This document shows positions 17,417 through 27,600 of a stretch of DNA of 46,910 nucleotides, one piece after another (within the stretch, counting starts at the first letter, position 1; each line of letters begins with the position of its first letter). A model generated the notes under the pieces. That model searched no databases. It was not told the origin of the DNA and saw only the letters and a list, made by a program, of their open reading frames with translations. The DNA is from Deltaproteobacteria bacterium (GTDB taxonomy: Bacteria; Myxococcota_A; Polyangia; HGW-17; JAJRWW01). Both the position numbers and the translations under genes were made by a program. Location: assembly GCA_029938605.1 (NCBI GenBank), contig JAOZUO010000018.1, forward strand, positions 1 through 46,910, read 5' to 3'.

Positions 17417-19147
17417 ATGATATCATCCCACAACCATCCCGGACACCGTGTAGGGTCGTCGGCGTCCCTGCTGGCGCTGTTGGCGTTGCTGACACTGCCG
17501 GCGCTGATGACATCGGGCGCCTGTTCGCTCCTGGCGGACTTCCCCGACTACAACATCTGCGGCAACAACCGGGCCGAGGCGGATGAAGAGTGTGACGGTG
17601 AGGATCTGAGTGGGTGGACCTGTCCGGATTTCGCCCGGTACACAAACGGCCTCACCTGTTCGGACAACTGCCAGATCGACCTGACCGGCTGCGGCGGCAC
17701 CTGCGGCGATGGCATCTGGCAGGATACCTATGAGGACTGCGATGGCTCGGACTTCGGCGGGACCCACTGTAGCGACCACGATCCGAGTAGCTCCGGGGGG
17801 ACACTCCACTGCACCGACCAGTGTGCGCTGGACCTCAGCGAATGCAACATCTGTGGAGACAACATCATCGACCCCGAAGAGGACTGCGACGGCGAGAACA
17901 ATGGCGACCAGGACTGTTATTCCCTGGACGCCGGCACCGGAGGCGAGCTGCGCTGCACCCTGGACTGCCGGTTCGATCTATCCAACTGTGGTATCTGTGG
18001 AGACGCCATCTGCCAGTTCGACCGCGGCGAGGGTGCCACCTCCTGCTCCGCCGACTGCGCCTACTCGGAGATCGCCGCCGGCGAATACGCCACCTGCGCC
18101 CTGCGTGGTCCAGGGATGGTCTGGTGCTGGGGCACCGGAGAGGGCGTCGGCCCGAGCCTGTCCGAGACCGTCCCAACGCGGCTACCGGGCAACCTGCTCT
18201 TTACCAAGCTGGTCGCTGGTAAATACCACTTCTGCGCACTGACCAGAAACGGGGAGGTGTACTGCTGGGGCTCTGGTTACAATGGCCAACTCGGCAACGG
18301 TGCCTCTGGTGACGAGACCTCGCCGGTGGCGGTGGACCTGGGAGAACTGCAAGCCGTCGAACTGAGTGCCGGAGAGAACCACACCTGCGCGGTAGTCCCC
18401 AACGGCAGCCTCTATTGCTGGGGGCTCAACGCCTATGGCTGCCTGGGCGTGGGAGAGAACCCCTCCGAGACCAACACCCCCCTCGAAGTCATATCCGTGA
18501 ACGACGCCAGGTTCGTGGCGGCCGGCGCCCTGCACACCTGCGTGGTGCGAGAATCGGGGGTCGTGTCCTGCTGGGGCAGCGGCTTCACGGGGCAACTGGG
18601 CCACGGCGAATTTGCTGACAGCCTGGACCCCGTAGACGCATCGGGCATCGTCGATGCCGTGGCAGTGACTGCCGGCGACTACTTCACCTGCGCCCTGGAG
18701 TCCACGGGGGTAACGTCCTGCTGGGGAGACAACATCACCGGCCAGGTGGGAGACGGGACGACAACAATCCGCCTCGTCCCGACTCCCCTCTCTTCCCCGC
18801 CCACGGATCTGGTGAGTCTCAACTCTGGGTGGCTCCATTCCTGCGGTGTGGGGCAGGACGACCTCGCCTACTGCTGGGGCGATAGCGAATATGGCAAGCT
18901 CGGCCGCCTGTCCACAACGCCGCTATGTGACGATGCGCCCATCGGATACACCATTGCTCCGGTACTGCAGACAGGACCGTCTCCGATTTCACCGATCATG
19001 CGGGTCACCGCTGGCACCCACCACAGCTGCGCCCTGAACACCGGCGGCATGATCTACTGCTGGGGCCTCGACAATGGAGGACTGCTCGGCAGCGGTCCCT
19101 CCTCGGGCGAATGCGTGTCGGAAGCCCGTCTGGTGGCCAATCAATGA
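17417..19147 (+). CDS. Cys-rich / RCC1-repeat lipoprotein
   Basis: A 576-residue exported protein from ATG 17417; the frame is open to 17303 but that start gives no sensible signal peptide. A long hydrophobic core (SLLALLALLTLPALM) ends at Cys36, a weak lipobox (SGAC), followed by LLADFPDY, also found in the divergent paralog. Residues about 45-215 are Cys-rich repeats of the EECDGEDLSG / CSDNCQIDL kind. The remainder is RCC1 blades with repeated CAL/CAV and CWG motifs (YCWGSGYNGQLGNG, SCWGDNITGQVGDG). It probably forms a disulphide-stabilised propeller on the cell surface. It is followed 63 bp later, on the same strand, by a transmembrane Ser/Thr kinase, an arrangement repeated at 34681-37964. 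Confidence 0.85.
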   Translation: MISSHNHPGHRVGSSASLLALLALLTLPALMTSGACSLLADFPDYNICGNNRAEADEECDGEDLSGWTCPDFARYTNGLTCSDNCQIDLTGCGGTCGDGIWQDTYEDCDGSDFGGTHCSDHDPSSSGGTLHCTDQCALDLSECNICGDNIIDPEEDCDGENNGDQDCYSLDAGTGGELRCTLDCRFDLSNCGICGDAICQFDRGEGATSCSADCAYSEIAAGEYATCALRGPGMVWCWGTGEGVGPSLSETVPTRLPGNLLFTKLVAGKYHFCALTRNGEVYCWGSGYNGQLGNGASGDETSPVAVDLGELQAVELSAGENHTCAVVPNGSLYCWGLNAYGCLGVGENPSETNTPLEVISVNDARFVAAGALHTCVVRESGVVSCWGSGFTGQLGHGEFADSLDPVDASGIVDAVAVTAGDYFTCALESTGVTSCWGDNITGQVGDGTTTIRLVPTPLSSPPTDLVSLNSGWLHSCGVGQDDLAYCWGDSEYGKLGRLSTTPLCDDAPIGYTIAPVLQTGPSPISPIMRVTAGTHHSCALNTGGMIYCWGLDNGGLLGSGPSSGECVSEARLVANQ

Positions 19148-19210
19148 CCAGGGCCCCGCCGAGGGCGACCGATTGCCGCGCCTGGGTCCGGATGATAGTC
19201 TAGATGATTG

Positions 19211-20902
19211 ATGGCACCTGACGACACAGCCACGACCCTGGTGGGAACCACGGTCGGCAATTACGAGGTCATCGACCGCCTGGGCGCCGGCGCCATGGGC
19301 GAGGTCTATCTCGGGCAGCACCCGGCCATCGGCCGAAGGGTGGCCATCAAGGTCGTCATGGGGTCCCTGTCGACGAATCAAGAGGTGACAGGCCGTTTTC
19401 TCTCCGAGGCGCGGGCAGTTTCGAAGATCAACCACCCCAACATCATCCAGATCTTCGACTTCGGGACCCTGCCCGACGGGCGGCTGTACTACATCATGGA
19501 ATACCTGGACGGCCAGGATCTGTCCAACCTGCTCGCCGACCGGGCGCCCCTGCCCCCCGCCGAATCCGTCGTGCTCCTGCGACAAATCACCGCGGCCATG
19601 GAGGCCGCCCACGCCGCGGGCATCGTGCATCGGGACCTCAAACCCGACAACATCTTCGTGGCCGACACCGAAGGTGGCCCCTTGGTGAAGATCCTGGACT
19701 TCGGCATCGCCAAGCTGCTCGAGCCGGCCTTTGGCTCCGAGAGCCGCACCGCCACGGGGATGATCATGGGAACGCCCATGTACATGTCCCCCGAGCAGGC
19801 TGCCGGGCAGGTGAACCAGATCTCCCCCCGCACCGATATCTACGCCCTTGGAATCATCGCCTACGAGATGCTGTCGGGGCGCTGTCCCTTTTTTGGAAAG
19901 ACCACGGCAGTGGTGCTCACCATGCACATCACCGAGCCGCCACCGCCCCTGAAGACCTTCGTAGACGGTCTGGCGCCAACCCTGGAGACCTTCATTCAGC
20001 GCGCTTTGGCCAAGGCGCCCTCGGACCGTCAACAGACCATGACCGAGTTCTTCGCCGAGTTCGAGCAAGCCTCGAGCGGTGGGCCAGACGCGCTGATGCC
20101 CACCATGGCGACGGCAGGATCCGCCCCGTCCCCCACCGCCCCCGCCGCCGAGTTGGGAGAGGCCCAGACCATGGCCAGCATCGGCCCGGGCGTAAGCCTG
20201 AACGCGGGCCCGGACACGGGCCCGGACACGGGCTCAGTCGTGGAAACGACCCTCGGTCGATCAGCCGCCGAGAGCGTGCCGGCGGGCGCAATGGACGCCG
20301 GCGGTCGAAGCTCGGGCCTCCGCGCCCTGCTGGTCGCCATCGTAATTCTTCTCGGGCTGGGAGTTGCCGTCGGCGCCTACTACGGGCTGGGAGGCACAGG
20401 GTCGGCTCCGGAGTCGAGCTCAACATCCGCCGCACCTGTGGCCGACGCTCCGGACGCCGCTGTCGCCCAGAACGCCAAGCCAACCACACGTCCAGCCAAC
20501 CCGGTCCGAAGACCACCGCCCGCCCGACCGCAAGTGCGCCGGACCAAGGTGCGTTCCAAAATGAGGCGACTGAAGATACGCGTCACCGTGCCGGGCGCCC
20601 CGGTCTACACACGGAAGACCCCCTTCACGGTGGACGCCCTACAGGGACAGCGTGTGATCCTCACGGCCCACCGGCGTGGCTACCACTCCGAGACCCGCAC
20701 GGTGGTCATCGACCAGGATTCCCGGATCGTCTTCGCTCTGACCCGCCTGGGGCGTCCGCGTCCGCGGCCCCGACCCCATCCGCGGCCGATGGTCGCCGAG
20801 CCACCGGCCATGCGACCGGCCATGCGACCGGCCATGCAGCCGGCCATGCAGCCGGCCAAGCGCCCCATGGACTACGGCGAGTCCACCATCTCGCCTTTTT
20901 GA
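19211..20902 (+). CDS. Transmembrane Ser/Thr protein kinase with PEGA-like tail
   Basis: A 563-residue Hanks-type kinase. The kinase domain (about 18-290) is complete: glycine loop LGAGAMGEV (24-32), catalytic lysine VAIK47, HRDLKPDN (140-147, D142), DFG (163-165) and GTPMYMSPEQA (187-197). A low-complexity linker holds a duplicated GPDT motif. One membrane helix (about 370-393) then leads to an extracytoplasmic Pro/Arg-rich region and a PEGA-like beta domain (LKIRVTVPGAPVYTRKTPF to VFALTRLGRP). The protein ends in repeats of R/QPAM. ATG 19211 is used; TTG 19208 is directly before it. It follows the Cys-rich/RCC1 lipoprotein gene by 63 bp and precedes a TPR-PEGA gene by 18 bp, so three proteins of one pathway are likely. 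Confidence 0.93.
   Translation: MAPDDTATTLVGTTVGNYEVIDRLGAGAMGEVYLGQHPAIGRRVAIKVVMGSLSTNQEVTGRFLSEARAVSKINHPNIIQIFDFGTLPDGRLYYIMEYLDGQDLSNLLADRAPLPPAESVVLLRQITAAMEAAHAAGIVHRDLKPDNIFVADTEGGPLVKILDFGIAKLLEPAFGSESRTATGMIMGTPMYMSPEQAAGQVNQISPRTDIYALGIIAYEMLSGRCPFFGKTTAVVLTMHITEPPPPLKTFVDGLAPTLETFIQRALAKAPSDRQQTMTEFFAEFEQASSGGPDALMPTMATAGSAPSPTAPAAELGEAQTMASIGPGVSLNAGPDTGPDTGSVVETTLGRSAAESVPAGAMDAGGRSSGLRALLVAIVILLGLGVAVGAYYGLGGTGSAPESSSTSAAPVADAPDAAVAQNAKPTTRPANPVRRPPPARPQVRRTKVRSKMRRLKIRVTVPGAPVYTRKTPFTVDALQGQRVILTAHRRGYHSETRTVVIDQDSRIVFALTRLGRPRPRPRPHPRPMVAEPPAMRPAMRPAMQPAMQPAKRPMDYGESTISPF
20206..20229 (+). repeat. 12-bp tandem repeat in the kinase linker
   Basis: Two exact copies of GGGCCCGGACAC, encoding a repeated GPDT. 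The repeat is in frame, so copy-number change would alter linker length without breaking the gene. Confidence 0.7.
20804..20863 (+). repeat. 12-bp tandem repeats at the kinase C-terminus
   Basis: Five units beginning CCGGCCATGCGA or CCGGCCATGCAG, the last degenerate. They encode the PAMR/PAMQ repeats in the extracytoplasmic tail. Confidence 0.8.
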
Positions 20903-20920
20903 CCAGAAGTAGGAGCCCGT

Positions 20921-22012
20921 ATGCATCGCCCGGCCACCAAACTTCTCATCCTCACGTTGCTCGCGCTCGGGTTCCTGGTCGGCGGGGCGCAGCCCGGGAC
21001 CGCCCGGGCCAAGGACCCGAAGCTGATCCTGGCCCGCAAACACTTCGAGTCCGCCGAGACCCACTACGATCAGGGGGAGTTCAAAAAGGCCCTGGCCGAG
21101 TACCAGAAGGCGCTGTCCTACAAGCGCTTCGCCGCCTTCATCTTCAACATCGCCCAGTGCCACCGGCAGCTCAAGCAGTGGAACCTGGCGCTGTTTAAGT
21201 ACAAGCTGTACCTGTCGCGGAAGCCCAACGCATCCAATCGAGCCGAGGTGCGGCGCCGCATTACACAGATGGCCAAGGAGGTGGCCTTGCAGACCGCCGC
21301 CCTGAAGGCCCAGGGCAAGCTCACCGTCATCACCCGGCCCGCCGGCGCCCAGGTGCTCATCAACAAGCTCAAGGGCGCACCCGACGGCGTGAGCCCCTTC
21401 ATTCGGAAGCTCAAGCCCGGCACCTACCTGGTGGCCATTCGCCACAAGGGGTTCGGACAAGTACACCGACAGGTAGTCATCACCACGGGCAAGATGACGC
21501 TGCTCGAGGTCACCCTGCCGCCCCTGGTGACGCCACGACGGGTGGACGCGCGGCAAGCTACCGGCCTCGGGGACGGGCCCGCCAGACGCCTGGGCCCCGA
21601 ACGGCCGGCGCGACGTCGAGCGCCCCTGGCCCGAACGCCGCGACCGCTCCCCGTACACCAGAGCTCCCCCTACTATGAGCGCTGGTGGTTCTGGACCGGC
21701 CTGGTCCTGGCCGCCACCCTGGCCGGCGGCGGCATTGCCTTCGGCGTCCAGGCCCTCAGGCTGTCCGATGAGTGGAAAGAAGCGGAGGGGATATTGGAAA
21801 ATCCGGTGGATCATGTAGAACGGGGAAAGGAGGCCCGCACACAAGCCGACATCCTGTTCGGTACCAGCGCGGCCGTAACCATCGCGGTAATCATCGGCGC
21901 CGCCATCGTGGGCAAGGACCGCCGAGAACGCGCCACCCGCCTCGACCACACCCTCGTCCTCCCCTCCTGCAGCGCCCAAGGCTGCGGCCTCACCGTCACC
22001 GGCCGATTCTAG
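20921..22012 (+). CDS. Exported TPR-PEGA protein with C-terminal helix hairpin
   Basis: A 363-residue exported protein. A signal peptide (LLILTLLALGFLVGG, cleavage near ARA) is followed by two or three TPR-like helical repeats (HFESAETHYDQGEFKKALAE, then FNIAQCHRQLKQWNLALFKY) and a PEGA domain (LTVITRPAGAQVLINKLKGA to VVITTGKMTLLEVTL). After an Arg/Pro-rich linker come two hydrophobic helices separated by a charged stretch of about 45 residues, and a short tail CSAQGCGLTVTGRF. The same helix / loop / helix / Gly-to-Phe ending occurs in the proteins at 29276-30481 and 42880-43680. It starts 18 bp after the PEGA-tailed kinase and is probably cotranscribed, so it may be a periplasmic partner or target. 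Function is unknown. Confidence 0.85.
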   Translation: MHRPATKLLILTLLALGFLVGGAQPGTARAKDPKLILARKHFESAETHYDQGEFKKALAEYQKALSYKRFAAFIFNIAQCHRQLKQWNLALFKYKLYLSRKPNASNRAEVRRRITQMAKEVALQTAALKAQGKLTVITRPAGAQVLINKLKGAPDGVSPFIRKLKPGTYLVAIRHKGFGQVHRQVVITTGKMTLLEVTLPPLVTPRRVDARQATGLGDGPARRLGPERPARRRAPLARTPRPLPVHQSSPYYERWWFWTGLVLAATLAGGGIAFGVQALRLSDEWKEAEGILENPVDHVERGKEARTQADILFGTSAAVTIAVIIGAAIVGKDRRERATRLDHTLVLPSCSAQGCGLTVTGRF

Positions 22013-22033
22013 GCTCCGGTCTGGTCTCAGTAT

Positions 22034-23854
22034 TTAGAAGCTGAACTTACCCTTGGCGAAGACTACGGAGCCTCCGGTGGCGGGGTCGCCGAACTTGGTG
22101 TGGCGTCGGCCGAGCATCCAGAAGGCGCCCGCCGACAGCTCCACACCCGAGCCCACCGACCAGGTCCAGGAGGGGAAGATGACCATGGAGAAGCCGTCGG
22201 GGGTAAAGATGCTTTTGTGGGTCCGGACCCGGCGACCGTCCGTGGGGTTGGTGGGATCGCCCACCCACTCCGAGATGGTGATCCCCGTGAGGTCGAAAAT
22301 GAAGAAGAGCCGCAGCAGCATCTGGCCCTTGTAGAACTTGAAATCCATGCCGGCTACCAGGTAGTCACCCAACCGGGGTCGCAGGTACTCCTTGGCGCAC
22401 AGGTTCCCGTCGCCCACACCGGCCGACAGGTTCATGCAGGGCGACGAGCCGAAGCCCGATAGATCCAGGTCGTCGATGCCGTCGTTGTTCACGTCCAGGT
22501 CGGCGTAGCCCCGGGTGGGGATGAAGCTCTTGTGCATAAAGCTCCCCGCGCCGAACTCATCGATGAAGCCGTGCACCCACTGCATGTTCACGAACAGGTG
22601 CCGGTTGAAGGTGTAGTCCATGCCCACGGTCCACTTAACGAAGGGGCGCGTAGAGATGATGGTGGGAGGCAGGCCGACACCCGGCTCATCCGGTCCGTTG
22701 TAGTCGTACTCCCCGTCGGGGATGATGGGCAACCCCTCCTGAAAGATGGGCATGCGCACCTCCCGGGGGAAGAACACCGCCGTCTCCACCCAGAAACCGA
22801 TGCCGCGACCGCCGCCGCCGATCTTGCCCAGGGGGATCTGGCCCGACCAGTCAAAGCCCAGCGTGTGCATCTTGGGGTACATGAGCGACGCCACCGCGTC
22901 CACGAAGCCCCCTCCGTTGGAGGTGCGCTCGAGGTAGGGCTGCGGGATCCCGTGGCGGCCGTGGTAGTAGCTCACCGAGAAGTCCATCTTGGCCATCTTC
23001 CAGGCGGTCTTGAAAGCGACCTGGGAGTTTTCAATGCGCATCTCCGGCTGGATCGGGGCGGCCCGGGTCACCACCGTGGGCATGCCCAGGAACTGCTCGG
23101 CGTAGTCCCGCTCCACGTGGAGGCGGCGCCGGATGCTCGCGTCGGAGATGGGGATGCGATCCACGCCCTTGACGGCGATGGGGGCCCAGCGGTTGAGCTG
23201 GAAGGGTTTGAAGATGGGCACCCACACCAGCGAGAAGATCAGATCCTTCCAGGGATTGTAGTCCACCCGGATCATGTTGTTCGACACCCGTTCCCCGAAC
23301 AGCAGGGAGTCCTCCAAATCCAGCGGGTTGATGTTCGACGTGGGGTTGAACATATCCGCCTTGCCCCAGACGACGATCTGCTTTCCGATGCGGACGTCGA
23401 GCCCCTTGGTCAAAAAGTCGGTCACGTCAAAGTACAGGGCGTGAGCCTCGATGCGGAAGGGATCCACGATGGCACGATCCGCCAACGCCTCCAGATCCCC
23501 CACGGGGCGCATGTACCCCGTCCAGACGAAATCCAGCTCGGCCACCCCCTTGTACTCCCCCGAGCGAACGGTGAAGCGGAAGCGAGCGGTGTTCTCGTTG
23601 CGGTCGAAACCCGACCGAACGTCGGTCACCCGTCGGTCGCCCACACAGCCCCGGCCGGCGGACTTGGGGCACCAAAACGGGTTCATGCGCGGCAATGAAT
23701 AGCGGAAATCAGCCCGAATGAAACCAGACAGCGCGGTCTTCAGCCCGCCCTCGTCCTCGTCATCGTCGTCATCGTCATCGCTGTCGGCGCGAGCCGTGTG
23801 CAGGGGAATGATCACCGCGATGATCGCCAGCCAGTACCATCTTCGCTTGAACAT
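22034..23854 (-). CDS. DUF1302-like outer-membrane porin of an RND export operon
   Basis: A 606-residue predicted barrel. After the signal peptide (YWLAIIAVIIPLHTARA) the mature protein opens with an unusual run of about ten Asp/Glu residues (residues 24-36). The core resembles DUF1302 / alginate-porin-like proteins, notably VRIGKQIVVWGKADMFNPTS with INPLDLED after it, and RFTVRSGEYKGVAELDFVW. It ends in Phe (FAKGKFSF), as expected for an outer-membrane barrel. DUF1302-type porins are often encoded beside RND transporters and DUF1329 or LolA-like proteins. Here it is the third gene of that set, 38 bp after the LolA-like gene. The substrate is unknown; the acidic N-terminus may bind cations. 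Confidence 0.8.
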   Translation of the reverse strand: MFKRRWYWLAIIAVIIPLHTARADSDDDDDDDEDEGGLKTALSGFIRADFRYSLPRMNPFWCPKSAGRGCVGDRRVTDVRSGFDRNENTARFRFTVRSGEYKGVAELDFVWTGYMRPVGDLEALADRAIVDPFRIEAHALYFDVTDFLTKGLDVRIGKQIVVWGKADMFNPTSNINPLDLEDSLLFGERVSNNMIRVDYNPWKDLIFSLVWVPIFKPFQLNRWAPIAVKGVDRIPISDASIRRRLHVERDYAEQFLGMPTVVTRAAPIQPEMRIENSQVAFKTAWKMAKMDFSVSYYHGRHGIPQPYLERTSNGGGFVDAVASLMYPKMHTLGFDWSGQIPLGKIGGGGRGIGFWVETAVFFPREVRMPIFQEGLPIIPDGEYDYNGPDEPGVGLPPTIISTRPFVKWTVGMDYTFNRHLFVNMQWVHGFIDEFGAGSFMHKSFIPTRGYADLDVNNDGIDDLDLSGFGSSPCMNLSAGVGDGNLCAKEYLRPRLGDYLVAGMDFKFYKGQMLLRLFFIFDLTGITISEWVGDPTNPTDGRRVRTHKSIFTPDGFSMVIFPSWTWSVGSGVELSAGAFWMLGRRHTKFGDPATGGSVVFAKGKFSF

Positions 23855-23892
23855 GACTCTTCACCGTAGGAGCTTGGGAACCCGCTCTGAAT

Positions 23893-24654
23893 TTAGTTGG
23901 CGCTGCGCAACAGATAGCGGACCGAGAAGATTCGATCCGAGTACCCCTTATTATACCGTATTTTGCCCTTGAGCTTCATCTCCGAAACGAGGTTGCCCCG
24001 GGTGTGCTCGACCATCTGGATCAGCTTCGGGTTGCAATGACTGTTGTCAGACTTGCACTTGTAGCGAAGGAACCGCTGCGTCTTGATCTTTCTGCCCCGG
24101 CGGTTGATGTAGTGGATCTCATCCATGAGACCGAGGTCCTTCCGGATCCGCAGCATCTGCTGAGGCCAGGCGACGGTCTTACCGGGCTTGACCTTGAGGG
24201 AAAGATACCAGTGCTTCTTCGTCTGCTTGAGGAGCCGGACGTTGTAGTAAACCGCCCACTGGGCGATGGCCATGTCGTCGTAGGTAAAGCCCGAGCCCTG
24301 AAAACCCTGGTTTCGGATGTGGCCCGCGATACGGCGAACCTTACGAAAAGCCGGCAGGTAGATGTACATCTCATCCCGGGACTGAACCAGAACGTGCATG
24401 CCCTTGATGTCCCCGGGGTAGGTGTATCGAACGAGCCGCTGTCCCTTGGGCCGGGTGATGACCGTGAATCTGACCGCCGAGTGTTTCTTGCCCGGGTGCC
24501 GAACCCGGAGTGTCCACTTGAGGGTAAGGTCCTTGAAGGCGTTCATCTTGCGTTCCATCTTCTGCAGGATCTTCAAGGGCGAGGGCGCGGCGGAGGCCAC
24601 GCCGGGAGCGAGCAGAATCATGACCACGGACAGGACCAATAGTAGTTGTTTCAA
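23893..24654 (-). CDS. LolA-like outer-membrane lipoprotein-sorting-type protein
   Basis: A 253-residue periplasmic protein starting at TTG, which has a strong AAGGAGGG seven to eight bases upstream. The signal peptide is LLLVLSVVMILLAPGVASA. The mature part resembles the LolA-like fold (COG2834/pfam17131 type): MERKMNAFKDLTLKWTLRV, then RYTYPGDIKGMHVLVQ and MYIYLPAFRKVRRIAGH, and the flat basic half-barrel sequence that follows. In other bacteria such proteins accompany MMPL-type RND pumps and are thought to ferry lipids or hydrophobic molecules across the periplasm. It sits between the RND gene and the porin gene, both within about 40 bp. It is not the housekeeping LolA itself, being longer and in a different context. 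Confidence 0.8.
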   Translation of the reverse strand: MKQLLLVLSVVMILLAPGVASAAPSPLKILQKMERKMNAFKDLTLKWTLRVRHPGKKHSAVRFTVITRPKGQRLVRYTYPGDIKGMHVLVQSRDEMYIYLPAFRKVRRIAGHIRNQGFQGSGFTYDDMAIAQWAVYYNVRLLKQTKKHWYLSLKVKPGKTVAWPQQMLRIRKDLGLMDEIHYINRRGRKIKTQRFLRYKCKSDNSHCNPKLIQMVEHTRGNLVSEMKLKGKIRYNKGYSDRIFSVRYLLRSAN

Positions 24655-24696
24655 GTCTGGGCCCTCCTTAGGGGCAGTCCTCTATTTGTGAGCGAT

Positions 24697-27600
24697 TCAA
24701 TCACGGGGCGCGGCGCTCGCCGCGGGTGCCAACGCGCTCGCCTCGGCCTCGTTCTGTGCGGACGCGCTCTCATGAACAGAGCGTCGATAGTAGGTTTTTT
24801 TCGCCGCCAGGGCCGGGATCACCAGGAAGGTGATGGCGGCCGCCATGAGCATGGACGAGGCGATCATGATCCCAAGCACCTTCAAGGGTTGCCCCTGGCC
24901 CATGGCCAACACAGCGAACCCCATACAGACCATGAACGCGTTGGCTACGATTCCGCCGCCGGACTCCTGGGCCGCCGTGCGGGCGGACTCGGCCCAATCA
25001 CCGTCATCCCGCTTCTTCCACCAGGTCATGAAGTGGATGGCGTAGTCGATGCCGACGCCGATGGCGATGCCGGCCACCATGGACGTGGAGATGTCCATGG
25101 AGCGGCCCGCCAACCGCAGCCCGCCAAACACGGCGACCAGGGTCAACCCCGCGGGCAGCAAAGCGACCACACCCGCAATGAGGGAACGGAACATGAAGAC
25201 CATGATCAGAAACACCACACCCAGCGACACGATGAGGCTCAAGATCTGGTTGCGCTCCACCGACCGCGCCAGGCCGCGCAGCACCACGGGCATGCCGCTC
25301 ACCGTGGGACGCAGGGCCAGCAGTCCCTTGGGCTCATCGGCGCCCGGGGGTACGACGGCCACGGTGGGCGCGTCCAGATCCACCGCGGCCGTGGCCAGCG
25401 ACTGGATCAACTTGGGCGTGGGCTTGTTGACCCCTAGAATCCGCACCGCGATGCGGCCGAGCTGCTGGGCCCGCTGGAGCCGCCAACTGTGACCCAGCTC
25501 CCGCTCGGCGAAGGTCGAAAAGTCCAGGTACTTGGAGCTCCCCAGCACGTCCACCGACGCCGCCTTCACCGCCTTGTCCCGGGCGTCCTCCTTGGCTCCG
25601 GGGCCCAGCCCCGCCAAAGCCACCGCGATCTTTTTCGCGGTCTTCTTCTTGTCGTACTTCTCCCCATCCGGAGTCGAACCGGGCCAACCACCCGGGAACT
25701 CGCTGCTGGCGAGGTAGGACGCCATGTTGGCCACCACCCCAGCCCTGGCGGCGGGGGTCACCGCCACGGACTTGCCGAACCGCTCCCGGTAGGCTGCGAT
25801 GAGCCGGGCTCGACTCCCGGCCGCCACCCGGCATCCACGGGCCCGGGCCACGGCCATGACATGGTCCGAGGTGTCAGCTACCAATGTGGTCACCGCCAGG
25901 GTCCGCAGCTTGACGTCCTTGGTTTTTTTGAGGTCCACCGCCACCAGTCGACGCCGGAAGTCCTTGCGTACGAGCTCACTGACCCGGTTGAGCACCCGGT
26001 TGACCACCTCCAACTTGCTGGACTTGATCTTGATGTGGATCAGCAAGTCCCGGTGGTTGGGACTCAGTAGCTGGTTCACCGTGGGATCGGTGCTCACCAG
26101 GCCATAGACGTTCTTCACCTTGGCCCGGGTGTCGGGGATCCGCCGCAGGTCGTCGGCCATCTCCGTCCCCAGGGAGACCGGCAGGCCCACATGAAGCACG
26201 GAGGAGATCTCCTTCATCTTGGCGACCTTCTCCGAGAAACGCCGCACCTCCCGCATGACCAGCGGATCCTCGATGAGGGGCTTTCTCTGCTGGCGCACCT
26301 GGGGAAAGAACTCCTCCAGGGCGTTGCCCTCGACGCGCTCCACCGGGTCCGCCGGGTCCATGTCAATGTGTATCTGGATGTACTGGGAGCCGCCGAACCG
26401 ACGCCCGAAGAAGGCATCCGCCAGGGCCGGCTCGCTCTGGGAACCGTAGAAGGCCGAGGGCTCCACCTCCACCTTGACTCCCGCCGCCAGGATCACCCCC
26501 GTTACAAAGAGCACCGCCGCTACGCACACCGTCACCAGGCGCCGGCGCGCCGCCGCGGCCGCGATGGTTCCCACCTTGCGGCTCAACCACCCCGGCGCCG
26601 GCTTCTCGGTGACCATCGGCCGCTTGCGCCTCAGCCGACTCGTGACCGTCAACAGCGCCGGGATCACGCACAGGGCCGTGAGCATGGAGACGCCGATACC
26701 CAGGGCTGTGAAGAGCCCGAACAGCCGCATGGGCCGGATATCCATCACCAGGAAGGAGGCGAAGCCTGCCATGGTGGTGAGGCCCGTGGCCAGTACGGCG
26801 GGGCCCACCTCCACCACCGCGTCGTGCACGGCCTTGACGGGGTCCCGGGTCTCGGCGAGCTTGTAATATCGTGCGAGGATGTGGATGCCGTAGGCGCTGC
26901 CCACGGCAAACAAAATGACGGGCATGGAGCTCAAGACCAGGTTCAGCTTCACCTCGAACAGCACCATCATGGAGAAGGCCACCACGGCGCCCACCCCCGT
27001 GGAGATCAGCGAGAGCACCACGCCCAGGAAGTCCCGGAAGGCGATGAGCATCACCAGAATGATGGCCGCCAAGGCCCAAGGCGTCAGCACCTCCAGGTCC
27101 CGCTGGGTGGTCTCGAAGATGTAGGACGAGGCGAAGGGGGCGCCGCCCCAGTACAGCTTCTCGCCCTTCATCTGCTCCTGGGTGACCTTCTTGATGCGCC
27201 CCACAACCTCCTGCTGATTCATCCCCGGCACCAGGAAACACATCACCAGAGTCGACGTGCCCGCCTTGTCCACGAACTGCCCGACCACATGGTCCTTTCC
27301 CAGGACCCGGGCGCGCAGGCCCTTGCGATATTTTGAGTTCCGGAACTGCCTGACGTCCACCAGCTCGGCGGCCTTGATTCCCCGTTGCTTTTTGTCAGGC
27401 TCGAAGTCGGCGAGGTTGGTGAGGCTCACCACCCGGTCCACGCCGTTGGTGTCCCGCAGATCGGACGTGAGCACGTCCAGCTTCTTGAGAAATTTCGGCT
27501 CGAATACGTCTTGGGTCTCGATGCCGATCATGGCCACTTCGAGACCACCGAAGGTGGCGCTGATCCGCCGGAACACCTGCACGTCCCGATCCTCGGGAGG

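Noticed and set aside
22532..27336. Long plus-strand open frames inside the porin and RND genes
   Set aside because: Composition is His/Gln/Arg-rich and they are antisense to clearly recognised membrane proteins.
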